A DNA stretch of 10,610 bases from an uncultured bacterium (lineage in GTDB: Bacteria; Patescibacteriota; Minisyncoccia; Phycocordibacterales; UBA9973), in NCBI GenBank assembly GCA_937895685.1, contig CALBMC010000103.1, positions 1 through 10,610 on the forward strand. Reading direction: 5' to 3'. The notes under the pieces are model-generated. The model was given only the letters and a program-made list of their open reading frames with translations. It was not told where the DNA came from and searched no databases. The position numbers were made by a program, and so were the translations under genes. Of this stretch, positions 1 to 5,668 are shown in pieces. Numbering within the stretch: position 1 is the stretch's first letter; every line of letters starts with the position of its first letter.

Positions 1-2
1 GG

Positions 3-962
3 TTTCTTGAAAAATTAAAAAAATATGGAACATACGGAGTCGTTTTGGCAACACTTTTTGCAGGAAGAGCTCGTTATGAGAAGAATCAACCATATGATTA
101 CTCTCTCCCAGAATCTCCAGAACTTAGAATGCCCGATAAACCAAACTTAGAAACAGGCACTTATGACTTGCCGGAAGTTGTTATATATGGGCACTCTGAC
201 CCAGAGACTGATATGGTTATGAATTTTCTATCTGGTAAGATCGACCTTCCTCTTGATGTAAAATTCAATCTTATCAAAAAGGCCGAAATTCACTTTTGGG
301 AAATTGCAGAAAAATATGATCTTGATTCTAGCGCAACTGATCAACTAAAGAAATATGAAAATATAACACTGGAAGAGTATGAGAAGGAGTATGGCAAGAT
401 TGATACCATCTTTGGTGTATTTAAGGATAATTTTGATATAGAAAAGTATGATGCAATATGGAAGATGCATAGGAAAAATGGAAATCCAGATGTTCGTTTT
501 TTTGACTATAACGACAAAGAGGCAAGAGTTTTATATAAAAATAAAGAACATAGTATAGAAGAAGACAGAAAGAGTCTTTACCGTGCTTATTATAATCCGA
601 TGAGTAATACAATAAATGTTAGTTGGGTTAGATCTTTATACAACTACTCTCCAGAAAAAATGAAGGATTTTATTTTGGAAGATTGGATAGCTGAGCTTTC
701 TCACGCAAAACAATTCCAAGAAAAACCTTTTGCTTCGATGCAAGAAGGGCTTGTTTCTGGTGTCCGAATGGCAATGAATGCTCTTTCTCACGGTGAAAGT
801 TTTTATAGTGCTCAGTTGAGAGAATATGAAACAGAAGGTTCACTAGAAAATGAGGCACATACAATTATTGAGGCAGAACTACAAAAAACAATTGATTCAA
901 TAATAAATAAAGAAAGTGAAAAGTTGGCTATTCTAGAGGAAAAATCTAATATAAAAGAGTGA
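3..962 (+). CDS. 5'-truncated protein of unknown function with a degenerate zincin-like ELSH motif
   Basis: The reading frame is open to the left edge, so the gene is probably cut. A TTG at 45 could serve as a start, but coding-like residues (FLEKLKKYGTYGVVLATLFAG) run upstream of it. They look like a basic N-terminus followed by a short hydrophobic segment, so few residues may be missing. The middle is charged and without recognisable domains. Near the C-terminus, bases 690-704 encode AELSH, followed by AKQF. This resembles the HExxH helix of zinc metalloproteases with the first histidine replaced by alanine. Further on are a second SHGES histidine and a block, YETEGSLENEAH. I recall similar ELxHAxQ and YExxGxxEyEAH blocks in uncharacterised bacterial proteins, but I cannot name a family. 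The gene ends with TGA. Function unknown; catalytic activity is doubtful without the first His. Confidence 0.7.
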   Translation, partial: FLEKLKKYGTYGVVLATLFAGRARYEKNQPYDYSLPESPELRMPDKPNLETGTYDLPEVVIYGHSDPETDMVMNFLSGKIDLPLDVKFNLIKKAEIHFWEIAEKYDLDSSATDQLKKYENITLEEYEKEYGKIDTIFGVFKDNFDIEKYDAIWKMHRKNGNPDVRFFDYNDKEARVLYKNKEHSIEEDRKSLYRAYYNPMSNTINVSWVRSLYNYSPEKMKDFILEDWIAELSHAKQFQEKPFASMQEGLVSGVRMAMNALSHGESFYSAQLREYETEGSLENEAHTIIEAELQKTIDSIINKESEKLAILEEKSNIKE

Positions 963-1015
963 TTTAGAATAATGACCGCCATCATTTTTTGGCTATAAAT
1001 CAAGCGGAGGAGTAA

Positions 1016-1084
1016 AAAGAAGTTATTACTAATCAGAAAGAGTATTATATTGACAATCCTCTTTATGGTTGGTATAATGAATGA
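1016..1084 (+). pseudogene. possible remnant of a coding sequence between two genes
   Basis: This frame has no ATG, GTG or TTG start, yet it reads as plausible protein (VITNQKEYYIDNPLYGWYNE) up to a TGA that overlaps the next gene's ATG as ATGA. A good Shine-Dalgarno-like GGAGGAG lies just upstream at 1006-1012, with no usual start codon at the right distance. A second frame upstream (976-1030) also reads through without a start. The pattern fits the broken 3' end of a gene, perhaps frameshifted at the T6 run at 985-990. It could equally be chance. There is no homology evidence. Confidence 0.2.
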
Positions 1085-1482
1085 AATTTAAAATAATGAA
1101 TAAATTAATGGAAGCAATCAAGGAGGTTTGTAATTTTCTTGATTTGAGTCTCTCTGAAGACTTGAATAATGCAAGAATCTTTTTTTCTAGCGCAATGTTT
1201 TTCGTTTTATTTTTCTGGATATTTGGTGGCCTCTTTGCCAGAAGTGATATGAAGGGAAAGAAATATGGAATATTTTCCAAAGTGTGCTTATTTCTCGCTA
1301 ATTGTGGTGTAGTGCAACCTCTTGTTAATATTTTTGATAAGAGAAATAATTTTTATGTTGTAGTTGCCGTTCTTATTGTGGGTTTGTTACTCTGCTTGTT
1401 TTATTGTTTTATTTATTCAGTTATAGTGCTTTGTGTAAATAAAAAAATTTATCATAAGGAAGTACTTATTGATCAAGTTTAA
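1081..1482 (+). CDS. small membrane protein of unknown function
   Basis: A 133-residue protein with two strongly hydrophobic stretches, about residues 35-52 (FFSSAMFFVLFFWIFGGLF region) and 92-120 (VVVAVLIVGLLLCLFYCF region). A basic, glycine-containing loop between them includes DMKGKKYG. The final residues are polar. It therefore probably spans the membrane two or three times. The ATG at 1081 follows an in-frame stop directly (1078-1080); ATGs at 1096 and 1108 are equally usable, and none has a clear Shine-Dalgarno site. An AAGGAGG at 1120-1126 is just the Lys-Glu-Val codons and has no start after it. A rho-independent terminator follows at 1498-1523. I do not recognise the family. Confidence 0.6.
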   Translation: MKFKIMNKLMEAIKEVCNFLDLSLSEDLNNARIFFSSAMFFVLFFWIFGGLFARSDMKGKKYGIFSKVCLFLANCGVVQPLVNIFDKRNNFYVVVAVLIVGLLLCLFYCFIYSVIVLCVNKKIYHKEVLIDQV

Positions 1483-1497
1483 ATTAATGTTTTTTAT

Positions 1498-1523
1498 AAA
1501 TCCGGCCCATTGCCGGATTTTTT
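1498..1523 (+). terminator. rho-independent terminator after the small membrane protein
   Basis: Stem AAATCCGGC (1498-1506) pairs with GCCGGATTT (1512-1520) around the loop CCATT, followed by a run of six T from 1518. It lies 16 bases past the 1482 stop and 4 bases past the convergent reductase gene's stop. It may also end that minus-strand operon, although the T tract on that side is interrupted. Confidence 0.85.
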
Positions 1524-1526
1524 GTT

Positions 1527-2228
1527 TTATCCAAATTTCTCAGACATAACCAAGCAGTTTGTTGGTTCCTTTGTGTTTATTGTTTCAATCAAAGAATCAC
1601 AAGCTTTCGTTGGTCCGCAAACATAAATGTCGCTGTCGTTAAAGTCTTCGGCATCAATAAAGTCTTGAATATATCCTTTATTTTGAAAGCTTAAATCATT
1701 TGGTTGAGATAACACTGAAACGAATTTAAGTTTTTTGTTTTTTCGGGCTAGTTCTTCGAAATATTCTTTATATAGGTTTTCTTTCTCATCTCGATTTCCG
1801 GTAAAGAGTGTTACGGAGTCAATATTTTCTCTGTTTAATAAGTCAAAAAGCAAACCTTTTATTACAGAAACTCCAACGCCAAAAGAAAATAAGAAAACTT
1901 TGTTTTTGGTTATCTTGTCAGAGGTATTAACACCAAGTGGGCCGACTATCTTAAATTCTTTTTCTTGTATGTCCTTTTCCCAAAACAGGGGACTTATTTT
2001 CCCAAAGCGCATGTTCCTAAGAGAAATTGATACTTCTTTTTTATTTTTCGAATCACTACATATTGAGTAGGCTCGACGGACTTCTTGTCCCTCAAAAGGA
2101 ACAAAAACATTTACGAATGATCCAGGTTTGAATTCAATTTCTTTATCAAGCTCGAAAGTAACCTCTCTCACTGTTGGAGATATCTCTTCTATTTTCTTTA
2201 TTTTTGCATTAAATTTTTCTATTTTCAT
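1527..2228 (-). CDS. FAD/NAD(P)H-binding oxidoreductase of the ferredoxin-NADP reductase superfamily
   Basis: A soluble 233-residue flavoprotein reductase, expected to pass electrons from NAD(P)H through FAD to a partner. An N-terminal FAD-binding barrel occupies about residues 1-100, with RAYS at 52-55 (the RxYS flavin motif) and GPLG at 96-99. The nucleotide-binding domain follows: FGVGVSVIKG (116-125) is the position of the usual GxGxxP loop, here without the proline, and CGP (204-206) is the nicotinamide-side motif. No iron-sulfur domain is present. It is the last gene of the minus-strand operon, and its ATG lies inside the end of the membrane-protein gene (20-base overlap), so translation is probably coupled. 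I infer that it feeds electrons to that membrane protein, as Fre feeds MsrQ or as the NADH domain does in ferric reductases. The acceptor cannot be read from sequence. Confidence 0.85.
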   Translation of the reverse strand: MKIEKFNAKIKKIEEISPTVREVTFELDKEIEFKPGSFVNVFVPFEGQEVRRAYSICSDSKNKKEVSISLRNMRFGKISPLFWEKDIQEKEFKIVGPLGVNTSDKITKNKVFLFSFGVGVSVIKGLLFDLLNRENIDSVTLFTGNRDEKENLYKEYFEELARKNKKLKFVSVLSQPNDLSFQNKGYIQDFIDAEDFNDSDIYVCGPTKACDSLIETINTKEPTNCLVMSEKFG

Positions 2229-2823
2229 ATTTTTTAAATTTATTTTTAATATAAGCCGACAATACTAATCCAGTCACTAGGATTAAAGCAAATAGGGCAA
2301 ACTTGCTTTGGAAAGATAAAAATTCATATAGTGCTCCAGAATAGAAATACACATAAGCTAATTTTTGTATTCTTTTCCAATTTTTTCCTAGAACTCTTTT
2401 AGAAAAAACATTTGAGGTAATAAGCAGGATGAATCCCGTTATGTCTCCGAGGTGGGCAAAAAGAGATAAGTCTTGAATGTTCCAGAATGCTGATGTTACA
2501 TAGTTGTGAAAATACTCGTTGCCCCCAATTATTATTTTTGAAAATATAAAGCTGACGATTATAGAGGCAGACAAAATACCAAAGCCCTTTCGCAATATAA
2601 CTAAAGGTCTTATTAAATTGGTTTCGTCTATTAGGTCAGCTAAAGGTCTTATTGCCATAACAAAAGTTACGGATATAAGAGATATTGCAAAAAGTGTATT
2701 AATGAATGGATTTACTTGTTCAGGGTAGAAAACAAGAAGTAGAGGTAAAAAGCAAAGAATTAAGATTGATCCTCCAATCAGTGATTCTTGTAAAAAAGAA
2801 ATTAATTTTAAGTATTTTTTCAT
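2209..2823 (-). CDS. MsrQ/YedZ-like ferric-reductase-type membrane protein lacking the usual haem histidines
   Basis: 204 residues with about five to six membrane segments. The ITSN...KRVLGKNWKRIQKLAYVY block (135-159) aligns without gaps to the MsrQ/YedZ signature (TS....rLGk.W..LH.lvY), and RKGFGILS (78-85) matches the RRxLGL segment. MsrQ is the haem-b membrane subunit that feeds the periplasmic methionine-sulfoxide reductase MsrP; the wider ferric-reductase domain moves electrons across the membrane. Compared from memory with E. coli MsrQ, the three ligand histidines (H91, H151, H164) fall on Phe92, Gln153 and Tyr166 here. Only His106 and His124 occur in the protein. Classical haem b binding is therefore unlikely. 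The start ATG overlaps the ApbE stop as ATGA, and the 3' end overlaps the reductase gene. No MsrP is visible in the window. Confidence 0.75.
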   Translation of the reverse strand: MKKYLKLISFLQESLIGGSILILCFLPLLLVFYPEQVNPFINTLFAISLISVTFVMAIRPLADLIDETNLIRPLVILRKGFGILSASIIVSFIFSKIIIGGNEYFHNYVTSAFWNIQDLSLFAHLGDITGFILLITSNVFSKRVLGKNWKRIQKLAYVYFYSGALYEFLSFQSKFALFALILVTGLVLSAYIKNKFKKYENRKI

Positions 2824-3710
2824 ATAGTTAAGTTGGTTAATATTTCTCCATCTTTGGTTATGAGTAAGTAGGAAATATTTTTTTTATCTAAAAACTCCTT
2901 TGCTTCTTTGCTGTTTAAGCACAGGGCTGCCGTTGCAAATCCTTCTGCTAAGTGCCCGTGTTCTGATAGGATGGTGGCTGAAATTAGGTCTGTTTTAGGG
3001 TTTTTCCCGCTTTTATCCACTATGTGAGAGATGGTCTCGTTGTTTATTTTCCATTTCCTTTTATAGTTTCCGCTTGTTGCCATAGAAGAGTCTCTTAAGG
3101 GGACTTTAATTGAAAGTGATTTATCTATCGGATTTTCTATTACAAAAATAAAATTCTCCTGGTTTTCATCCAATCCAGTGGTGAATATATCTCCACCAAG
3201 ATTTACGATTACTCCTTTGAATTTTTCAGATAATTTTTTACACATTATTTCAGAGACGTATCCTTTCAAGAAACCTCCAAAGTCTAGTTTTTGATTTTGG
3301 TCTAAAATTATTTTGGATTCAGATTCTATTATTTTTATTTCATCCATTTTTGTATTTATTAGACCAGAATCTTTTTCAAAAGATTTCCGGTCTTTTATTT
3401 TTTCAAAAGATTCATCATAACCAATTTTCTCCACTTGAAGGAGTGGGTTGAATAAGTTCTCAGTGTCTTCATAAAGCTTGCCTGCTATTTTGGTGACAAG
3501 TAAAAATTCTTCCGACACTTTTTTTGTCTTTTCGGTATTTAGTTGACTAAGTTCACTGTCTTTATTAAATCTAGAAAACTTCGCCTCATATTCTTTTGCA
3601 ATAATAAGAACTTCTTCGTATCCATTTTTTGCGTCTTCTTCGTTTTCTGCAATTATTGATACGTTTAACTCTGTTCCCATTATTTTGTCTGAAAATTCAT
3701 ATTCTTTCAT
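2820..3710 (-). CDS. apbE: ApbE-like FAD:protein FMN transferase
   Basis: ApbE enzymes split FAD and attach FMN covalently to a Thr or Ser of a target protein. The family motifs are in order: FNPLL (87-91), DFGGFLKGY (143-151, canonical DxGGxxKGY), NLGGD (170-174), ATSGNY (211-216), HIVDKSGK (229-236, canonical HIxDPxTG) and AEGFAT (255-260). The last is normally AD..AT, whose Asp binds Mg; here it is Glu. I chose the ATG at 3710 (296 residues) because the protein then begins at the usual strand (MKEYEFSDKIMGTEL). An upstream ATG at 3755 would add 15 residues and would overlap the operator. Neither start gives a signal peptide or a lipobox Cys, so it looks cytoplasmic, whereas most bacterial ApbE proteins are exported lipoproteins. 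First gene of the redox operon, divergent from the response regulator. Confidence 0.88.
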   Translation of the reverse strand: MKEYEFSDKIMGTELNVSIIAENEEDAKNGYEEVLIIAKEYEAKFSRFNKDSELSQLNTEKTKKVSEEFLLVTKIAGKLYEDTENLFNPLLQVEKIGYDESFEKIKDRKSFEKDSGLINTKMDEIKIIESESKIILDQNQKLDFGGFLKGYVSEIMCKKLSEKFKGVIVNLGGDIFTTGLDENQENFIFVIENPIDKSLSIKVPLRDSSMATSGNYKRKWKINNETISHIVDKSGKNPKTDLISATILSEHGHLAEGFATAALCLNSKEAKEFLDKKNISYLLITKDGEILTNLTI

Positions 3711-3720
3711 TACGTGATTA

Positions 3721-3726
3721 ATAGTA
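3721..3726 (-). promoter_or_regulatory. -10 box of the apbE operon promoter
   Basis: TACTAT on the minus strand, exactly 8 bp downstream of the direct repeat at 3752-3735. Transcription would start near 3714, leaving only about four bases before the ATG at 3710. There is no separate TTGACA-like -35; the direct repeat occupies that position, as at activator-dependent Pho-type promoters. Only 4 of 6 consensus bases match, so the call rests on the matching layout at the rubredoxin promoter. Confidence 0.5.
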
Positions 3727-3734
3727 ATTTTTAA

Positions 3735-3752
3735 AAATGAATAGAAAATGAA
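3735..3752 (-). promoter_or_regulatory. direct-repeat operator, probable OmpR/PhoB-type regulator site (apbE side)
   Basis: On the minus strand this reads TTCATTT-TCTA-TTCATTT, a perfect 7-bp direct repeat with an 11-bp period. The same repeat with the same spacing lies upstream of rubredoxin at 5422-5439. OmpR/PhoB-family regulators bind head-to-tail to 7-bp repeats spaced 11 bp apart, and such a regulator is encoded directly beside this site. The position next to the -10 fits activation of apbE. It is also about 43 to 60 bp upstream of the regulator's inferred transcription start, so autoregulation is possible. Confidence 0.7.
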
Positions 3753-3757
3753 CAAGA

Positions 3758-3787
3758 TTGGCGCTTGTAAGATTAGTTATGTATCAT
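3758..3787 (+). promoter_or_regulatory. candidate promoter of the two-component operon
   Basis: TTGGCG (3758-3763) and TATCAT (3782-3787) are 18 bp apart. They match 4 of 6 and 5 of 6 bases of the standard -35 and -10. Transcription would begin near 3794-3796, at the regulator's ATG (3796), giving a leaderless or nearly leaderless message. No Shine-Dalgarno site precedes that ATG. Confidence 0.4.
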
Positions 3788-3795
3788 GGGTAAAT

Positions 3796-4461
3796 ATGAG
3801 AGTTTTAATTATTGAAGACAACAGAAGACTTTCGGAGAGCTTGAAGGAAATGCTTGTTTCTGAGAGCTATTCAGTTGACCTGGCTTTTGACGGACAAGAG
3901 GGAGAAAAGATGGCCAAGCAAGGTTCTTATGACTTAATTTTATTGGACATAATGCTTCCAATAAAAGATGGAATTTCTGTTTGTCGGGATTTAAGGGATT
4001 TAGACGTATTAGTTCCTATAATTATACTGACCGCAAAAGGTGAGACTGATGATAGGGTTTTGGGTCTAGATAGTGGAGCCGATGACTATTTAATAAAACC
4101 TTTTGCTATTGATGAATTATTAGCCAGAATGAGAGCACTTCTTCGACGACCTCAGAGTAGAGTTGCAGAGAAGATTTCTTTTCTTGATTTGGAAATTGAG
4201 TCCTCTAGTCATCAGGTTTTGAAGAAGGGTAAGGAGATTAAGTTAACTTTAAAAGAATATTCTGTTTTGGAATATTTTATGAGGAACCAAGGGAAAGTTA
4301 TCACGCGGGATGATATTTTGCAGCATTGTTGGGATTTTGCACATGATTCGTTTAGTAACATAGTCGATGTTTACATAAAAAGATTAAGAGAAAAATTAAA
4401 AGATAAAAATGAACAATATATCAAGACAGTTCGAGGTGTTGGTTACAAAATGGAAGAATGA
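3796..4461 (+). CDS. OmpR/PhoB-family two-component response regulator
   Basis: A 221-residue DNA-binding regulator. The receiver domain (about 1-115) starts MRVLIIEDN with acidic residues Glu7 and Asp8, the phosphoacceptor Asp51 in LLDIMLP, Thr79 and Lys101 (LIKPF). The winged-helix output domain (about 125-221) has TLKEYSVLEYFMRNQGKVITRD-type helices, the recognition-helix region around VDVYIKRLREKL, and the terminal VRGVGYKME hairpin. Every key phosphorylation residue is present, so it should be active. I chose ATG 3796 because the family begins at this strand; the ATG at 3748 would add 16 unrelated residues. The kinase gene overlaps its 3' end. The direct repeats at 3735-3752 and 5422-5439 are the likely binding sites. 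Confidence 0.93.
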   Translation: MRVLIIEDNRRLSESLKEMLVSESYSVDLAFDGQEGEKMAKQGSYDLILLDIMLPIKDGISVCRDLRDLDVLVPIIILTAKGETDDRVLGLDSGADDYLIKPFAIDELLARMRALLRRPQSRVAEKISFLDLEIESSSHQVLKKGKEIKLTLKEYSVLEYFMRNQGKVITRDDILQHCWDFAHDSFSNIVDVYIKRLREKLKDKNEQYIKTVRGVGYKMEE

Positions 4462-5416
4462 TTTATTTTTTAGGGCTGAAATAAAGCTTGCCTTTTGGTA
4501 TTCAATAGGAGTTTTATTTTTCTTGAGCGTATTGTCATTTGGAATATTTTTTCTTTTTGATAGTGGTTTTTCAGCAGAGAGAGATTTTGAGGGGAGAGAA
4601 GAGAATGATAATTATGTTGAAGAAAGGTTTGAAGAAGAGGCAAATGAACACCTCTTAGATGTGATTATTAAAGTCGACATTATTTTTGCAGTGATTCTTG
4701 TATTTTTAAGCTTTATCATTGCGAGAAAAACAATAAAACCGTTAAGAGAGGCCTCTGTAAGAGAGAAAATGTTTACCGCAGATGTAGCCCATGAATTCAG
4801 GACTCCGCTTACTGTTATTAAAACAGGAACAGAAGTTGCTATTCGCAAAAATGATTTAGAGTATTTTAAAAAGGTTTCTGAAGACAATCTCAATGAAATA
4901 GACTCTTTGTCAGCCCTTTTGAATGATTTGATTTTTTTAATAAAGAATAATTCTTTTAAAAAAACTGAGAAGAGTAATGTTCTTTTGTCTGGTTTGGTAG
5001 AGAGAGAATTGAATTTATTAAGTGAATACGCTAAGACAAATGAGATAAATATTACTTCTGAAATACAAAAAGATATATTTGTCTTTTGCAACGAAGAGGA
5101 GGTAAAAAGATTGGTAAAAAATATAATTAAAAATGCTATTGATTACAATAAACAAGGAGGTCGTGTTGAGGTTTACCTTAATAAAACAAAGAACGTTTCT
5201 CTGAAGATAAAAGATACAGGAATAGGAATTTCAAAAGAAGATCAAAAGTATATTTTTAATAGGTTTTTTAAGTCAGATAATTCTAGGGCTAGAGTAAAAA
5301 GTGGTTCTGGATTGGGTCTTGCTATTGCAAAAGAAATAGCGGATGAAAACAATATTTCACTGACAGTGTCTAGTACTATAGGGGAAGGGTCTATTTTTGA
5401 GCTTGTCTTTCAATAA
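4409..5416 (+). CDS. membrane sensor histidine kinase with a short acidic external loop
   Basis: A 335-residue sensor kinase, partner of the upstream regulator (53-base overlap). A cytoplasmic N-terminus is followed by TM1 at about 27-50, an external loop of roughly 33 residues (51-83) and TM2 at about 84-105. The dimerisation/phosphoacceptor helix comes next, with His128 in DVAHEFRTPL. The ATPase domain has the N box NIIKNAIDYN (Asn242), DTGIGIS (Asp269), an F box FNRFFKSD and GSGLGLAI (299-306). There is almost no room for a HAMP domain between TM2 and His128. The loop is strikingly rich in Glu and Asp (ERDFEGREEND, EERFEEEANE), which suggests binding of cations or cationic molecules in the manner of the PhoQ acidic patch; that is inference. 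GTG 4436 or TTG 4439 are alternative starts with a smaller overlap. Confidence 0.92.
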   Translation: MNNISRQFEVLVTKWKNDLFFRAEIKLAFWYSIGVLFFLSVLSFGIFFLFDSGFSAERDFEGREENDNYVEERFEEEANEHLLDVIIKVDIIFAVILVFLSFIIARKTIKPLREASVREKMFTADVAHEFRTPLTVIKTGTEVAIRKNDLEYFKKVSEDNLNEIDSLSALLNDLIFLIKNNSFKKTEKSNVLLSGLVERELNLLSEYAKTNEINITSEIQKDIFVFCNEEEVKRLVKNIIKNAIDYNKQGGRVEVYLNKTKNVSLKIKDTGIGISKEDQKYIFNRFFKSDNSRARVKSGSGLGLAIAKEIADENNISLTVSSTIGEGSIFELVFQ

Positions 5417-5421
5417 TTCTA

Positions 5422-5439
5422 TTCATTTTTTGTTCATTT
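5422..5439 (+). promoter_or_regulatory. direct-repeat operator, probable OmpR/PhoB-type regulator site (rubredoxin side)
   Basis: TTCATTT-TTTG-TTCATTT is a perfect 7-bp direct repeat with a 4-bp spacer. It is identical in repeat and spacing to the site in front of apbE. It begins six bases past the kinase stop and ends 8 bp before the TACAAT box, so it fills the -35 region. The layout matches the Pho box: two 7-bp repeats, 4 bp between, close to the -10. Confidence 0.72.
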
Positions 5440-5447
5440 AAATTAAA

Positions 5448-5453
5448 TACAAT
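5448..5453 (+). promoter_or_regulatory. -10 box of the rubredoxin promoter
   Basis: TACAAT matches 5 of 6 consensus bases and lies exactly 8 bp past the direct repeat, as TACTAT does at apbE. Transcription would start near 5460, giving a leader of about 34 bases. Other AT-rich hexamers in this gap, such as TATAGT at 5464-5469, are alternatives. Confidence 0.5.
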
Positions 5454-5493
5454 ATTTGAGTCGTATAGTAGAGTTTAATTTTAAATTAAAAAT

Positions 5494-5664
5494 ATGAATC
5501 AATACGTGTGTTTAGATTGTGGCTGGACTTATGATGAAGAAAAGGGTCTGCCAGAGAAAGGAATACAACCAGGAACAAAATGGGAAGATTTACCAGAAGA
5601 TTTTCAGTGTCCAGATTGTGAAGTTAAGAAAAGTGATACTAATATGTGGCAAAAAATAAGTTAA
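5494..5664 (+). CDS. rubredoxin
   Basis: A 56-residue one-iron electron carrier. Cys6 and Cys9 (YVCLDCGWTYD) and Cys39 and Cys42 (FQCPDCEV) bind a single Fe, with the standard spacing of classical rubredoxins. The intervening GIQPGTKWEDLPEDF segment is the family hallmark. Rubredoxins are small cytoplasmic proteins that pass single electrons, often to oxygen- or peroxide-reducing enzymes, and are commonly reduced by flavoprotein reductases. The FAD reductase at 1527-2228 is a conceivable donor, but no dedicated rubredoxin reductase or rubrerythrin is visible. The next gene starts four bases after the stop, so the two are co-transcribed. The shared operator places rubredoxin with the apbE operon in one regulon. 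No Shine-Dalgarno site is evident. Confidence 0.96.
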   Translation: MNQYVCLDCGWTYDEEKGLPEKGIQPGTKWEDLPEDFQCPDCEVKKSDTNMWQKIS

Positions 5665-5668
5665 TTAT

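Noticed and set aside
976..992. GCCA...TGGC inverted repeat with a T run after the first gene
   Set aside because: The T run lies inside the loop and not after the stem, and four pairs are too few. Not a terminator.
1120..1126. Perfect AAGGAGG Shine-Dalgarno-like site
   Set aside because: It sits inside the 1081-1482 gene as Lys-Glu-Val codons, and no in-frame start codon follows at a usable distance.
4612..5091. Long open frame on the minus strand opposite the kinase gene
   Set aside because: It is antisense to conserved kinase motifs, has low-complexity content and no promoter or start signal. A shadow of the real gene.
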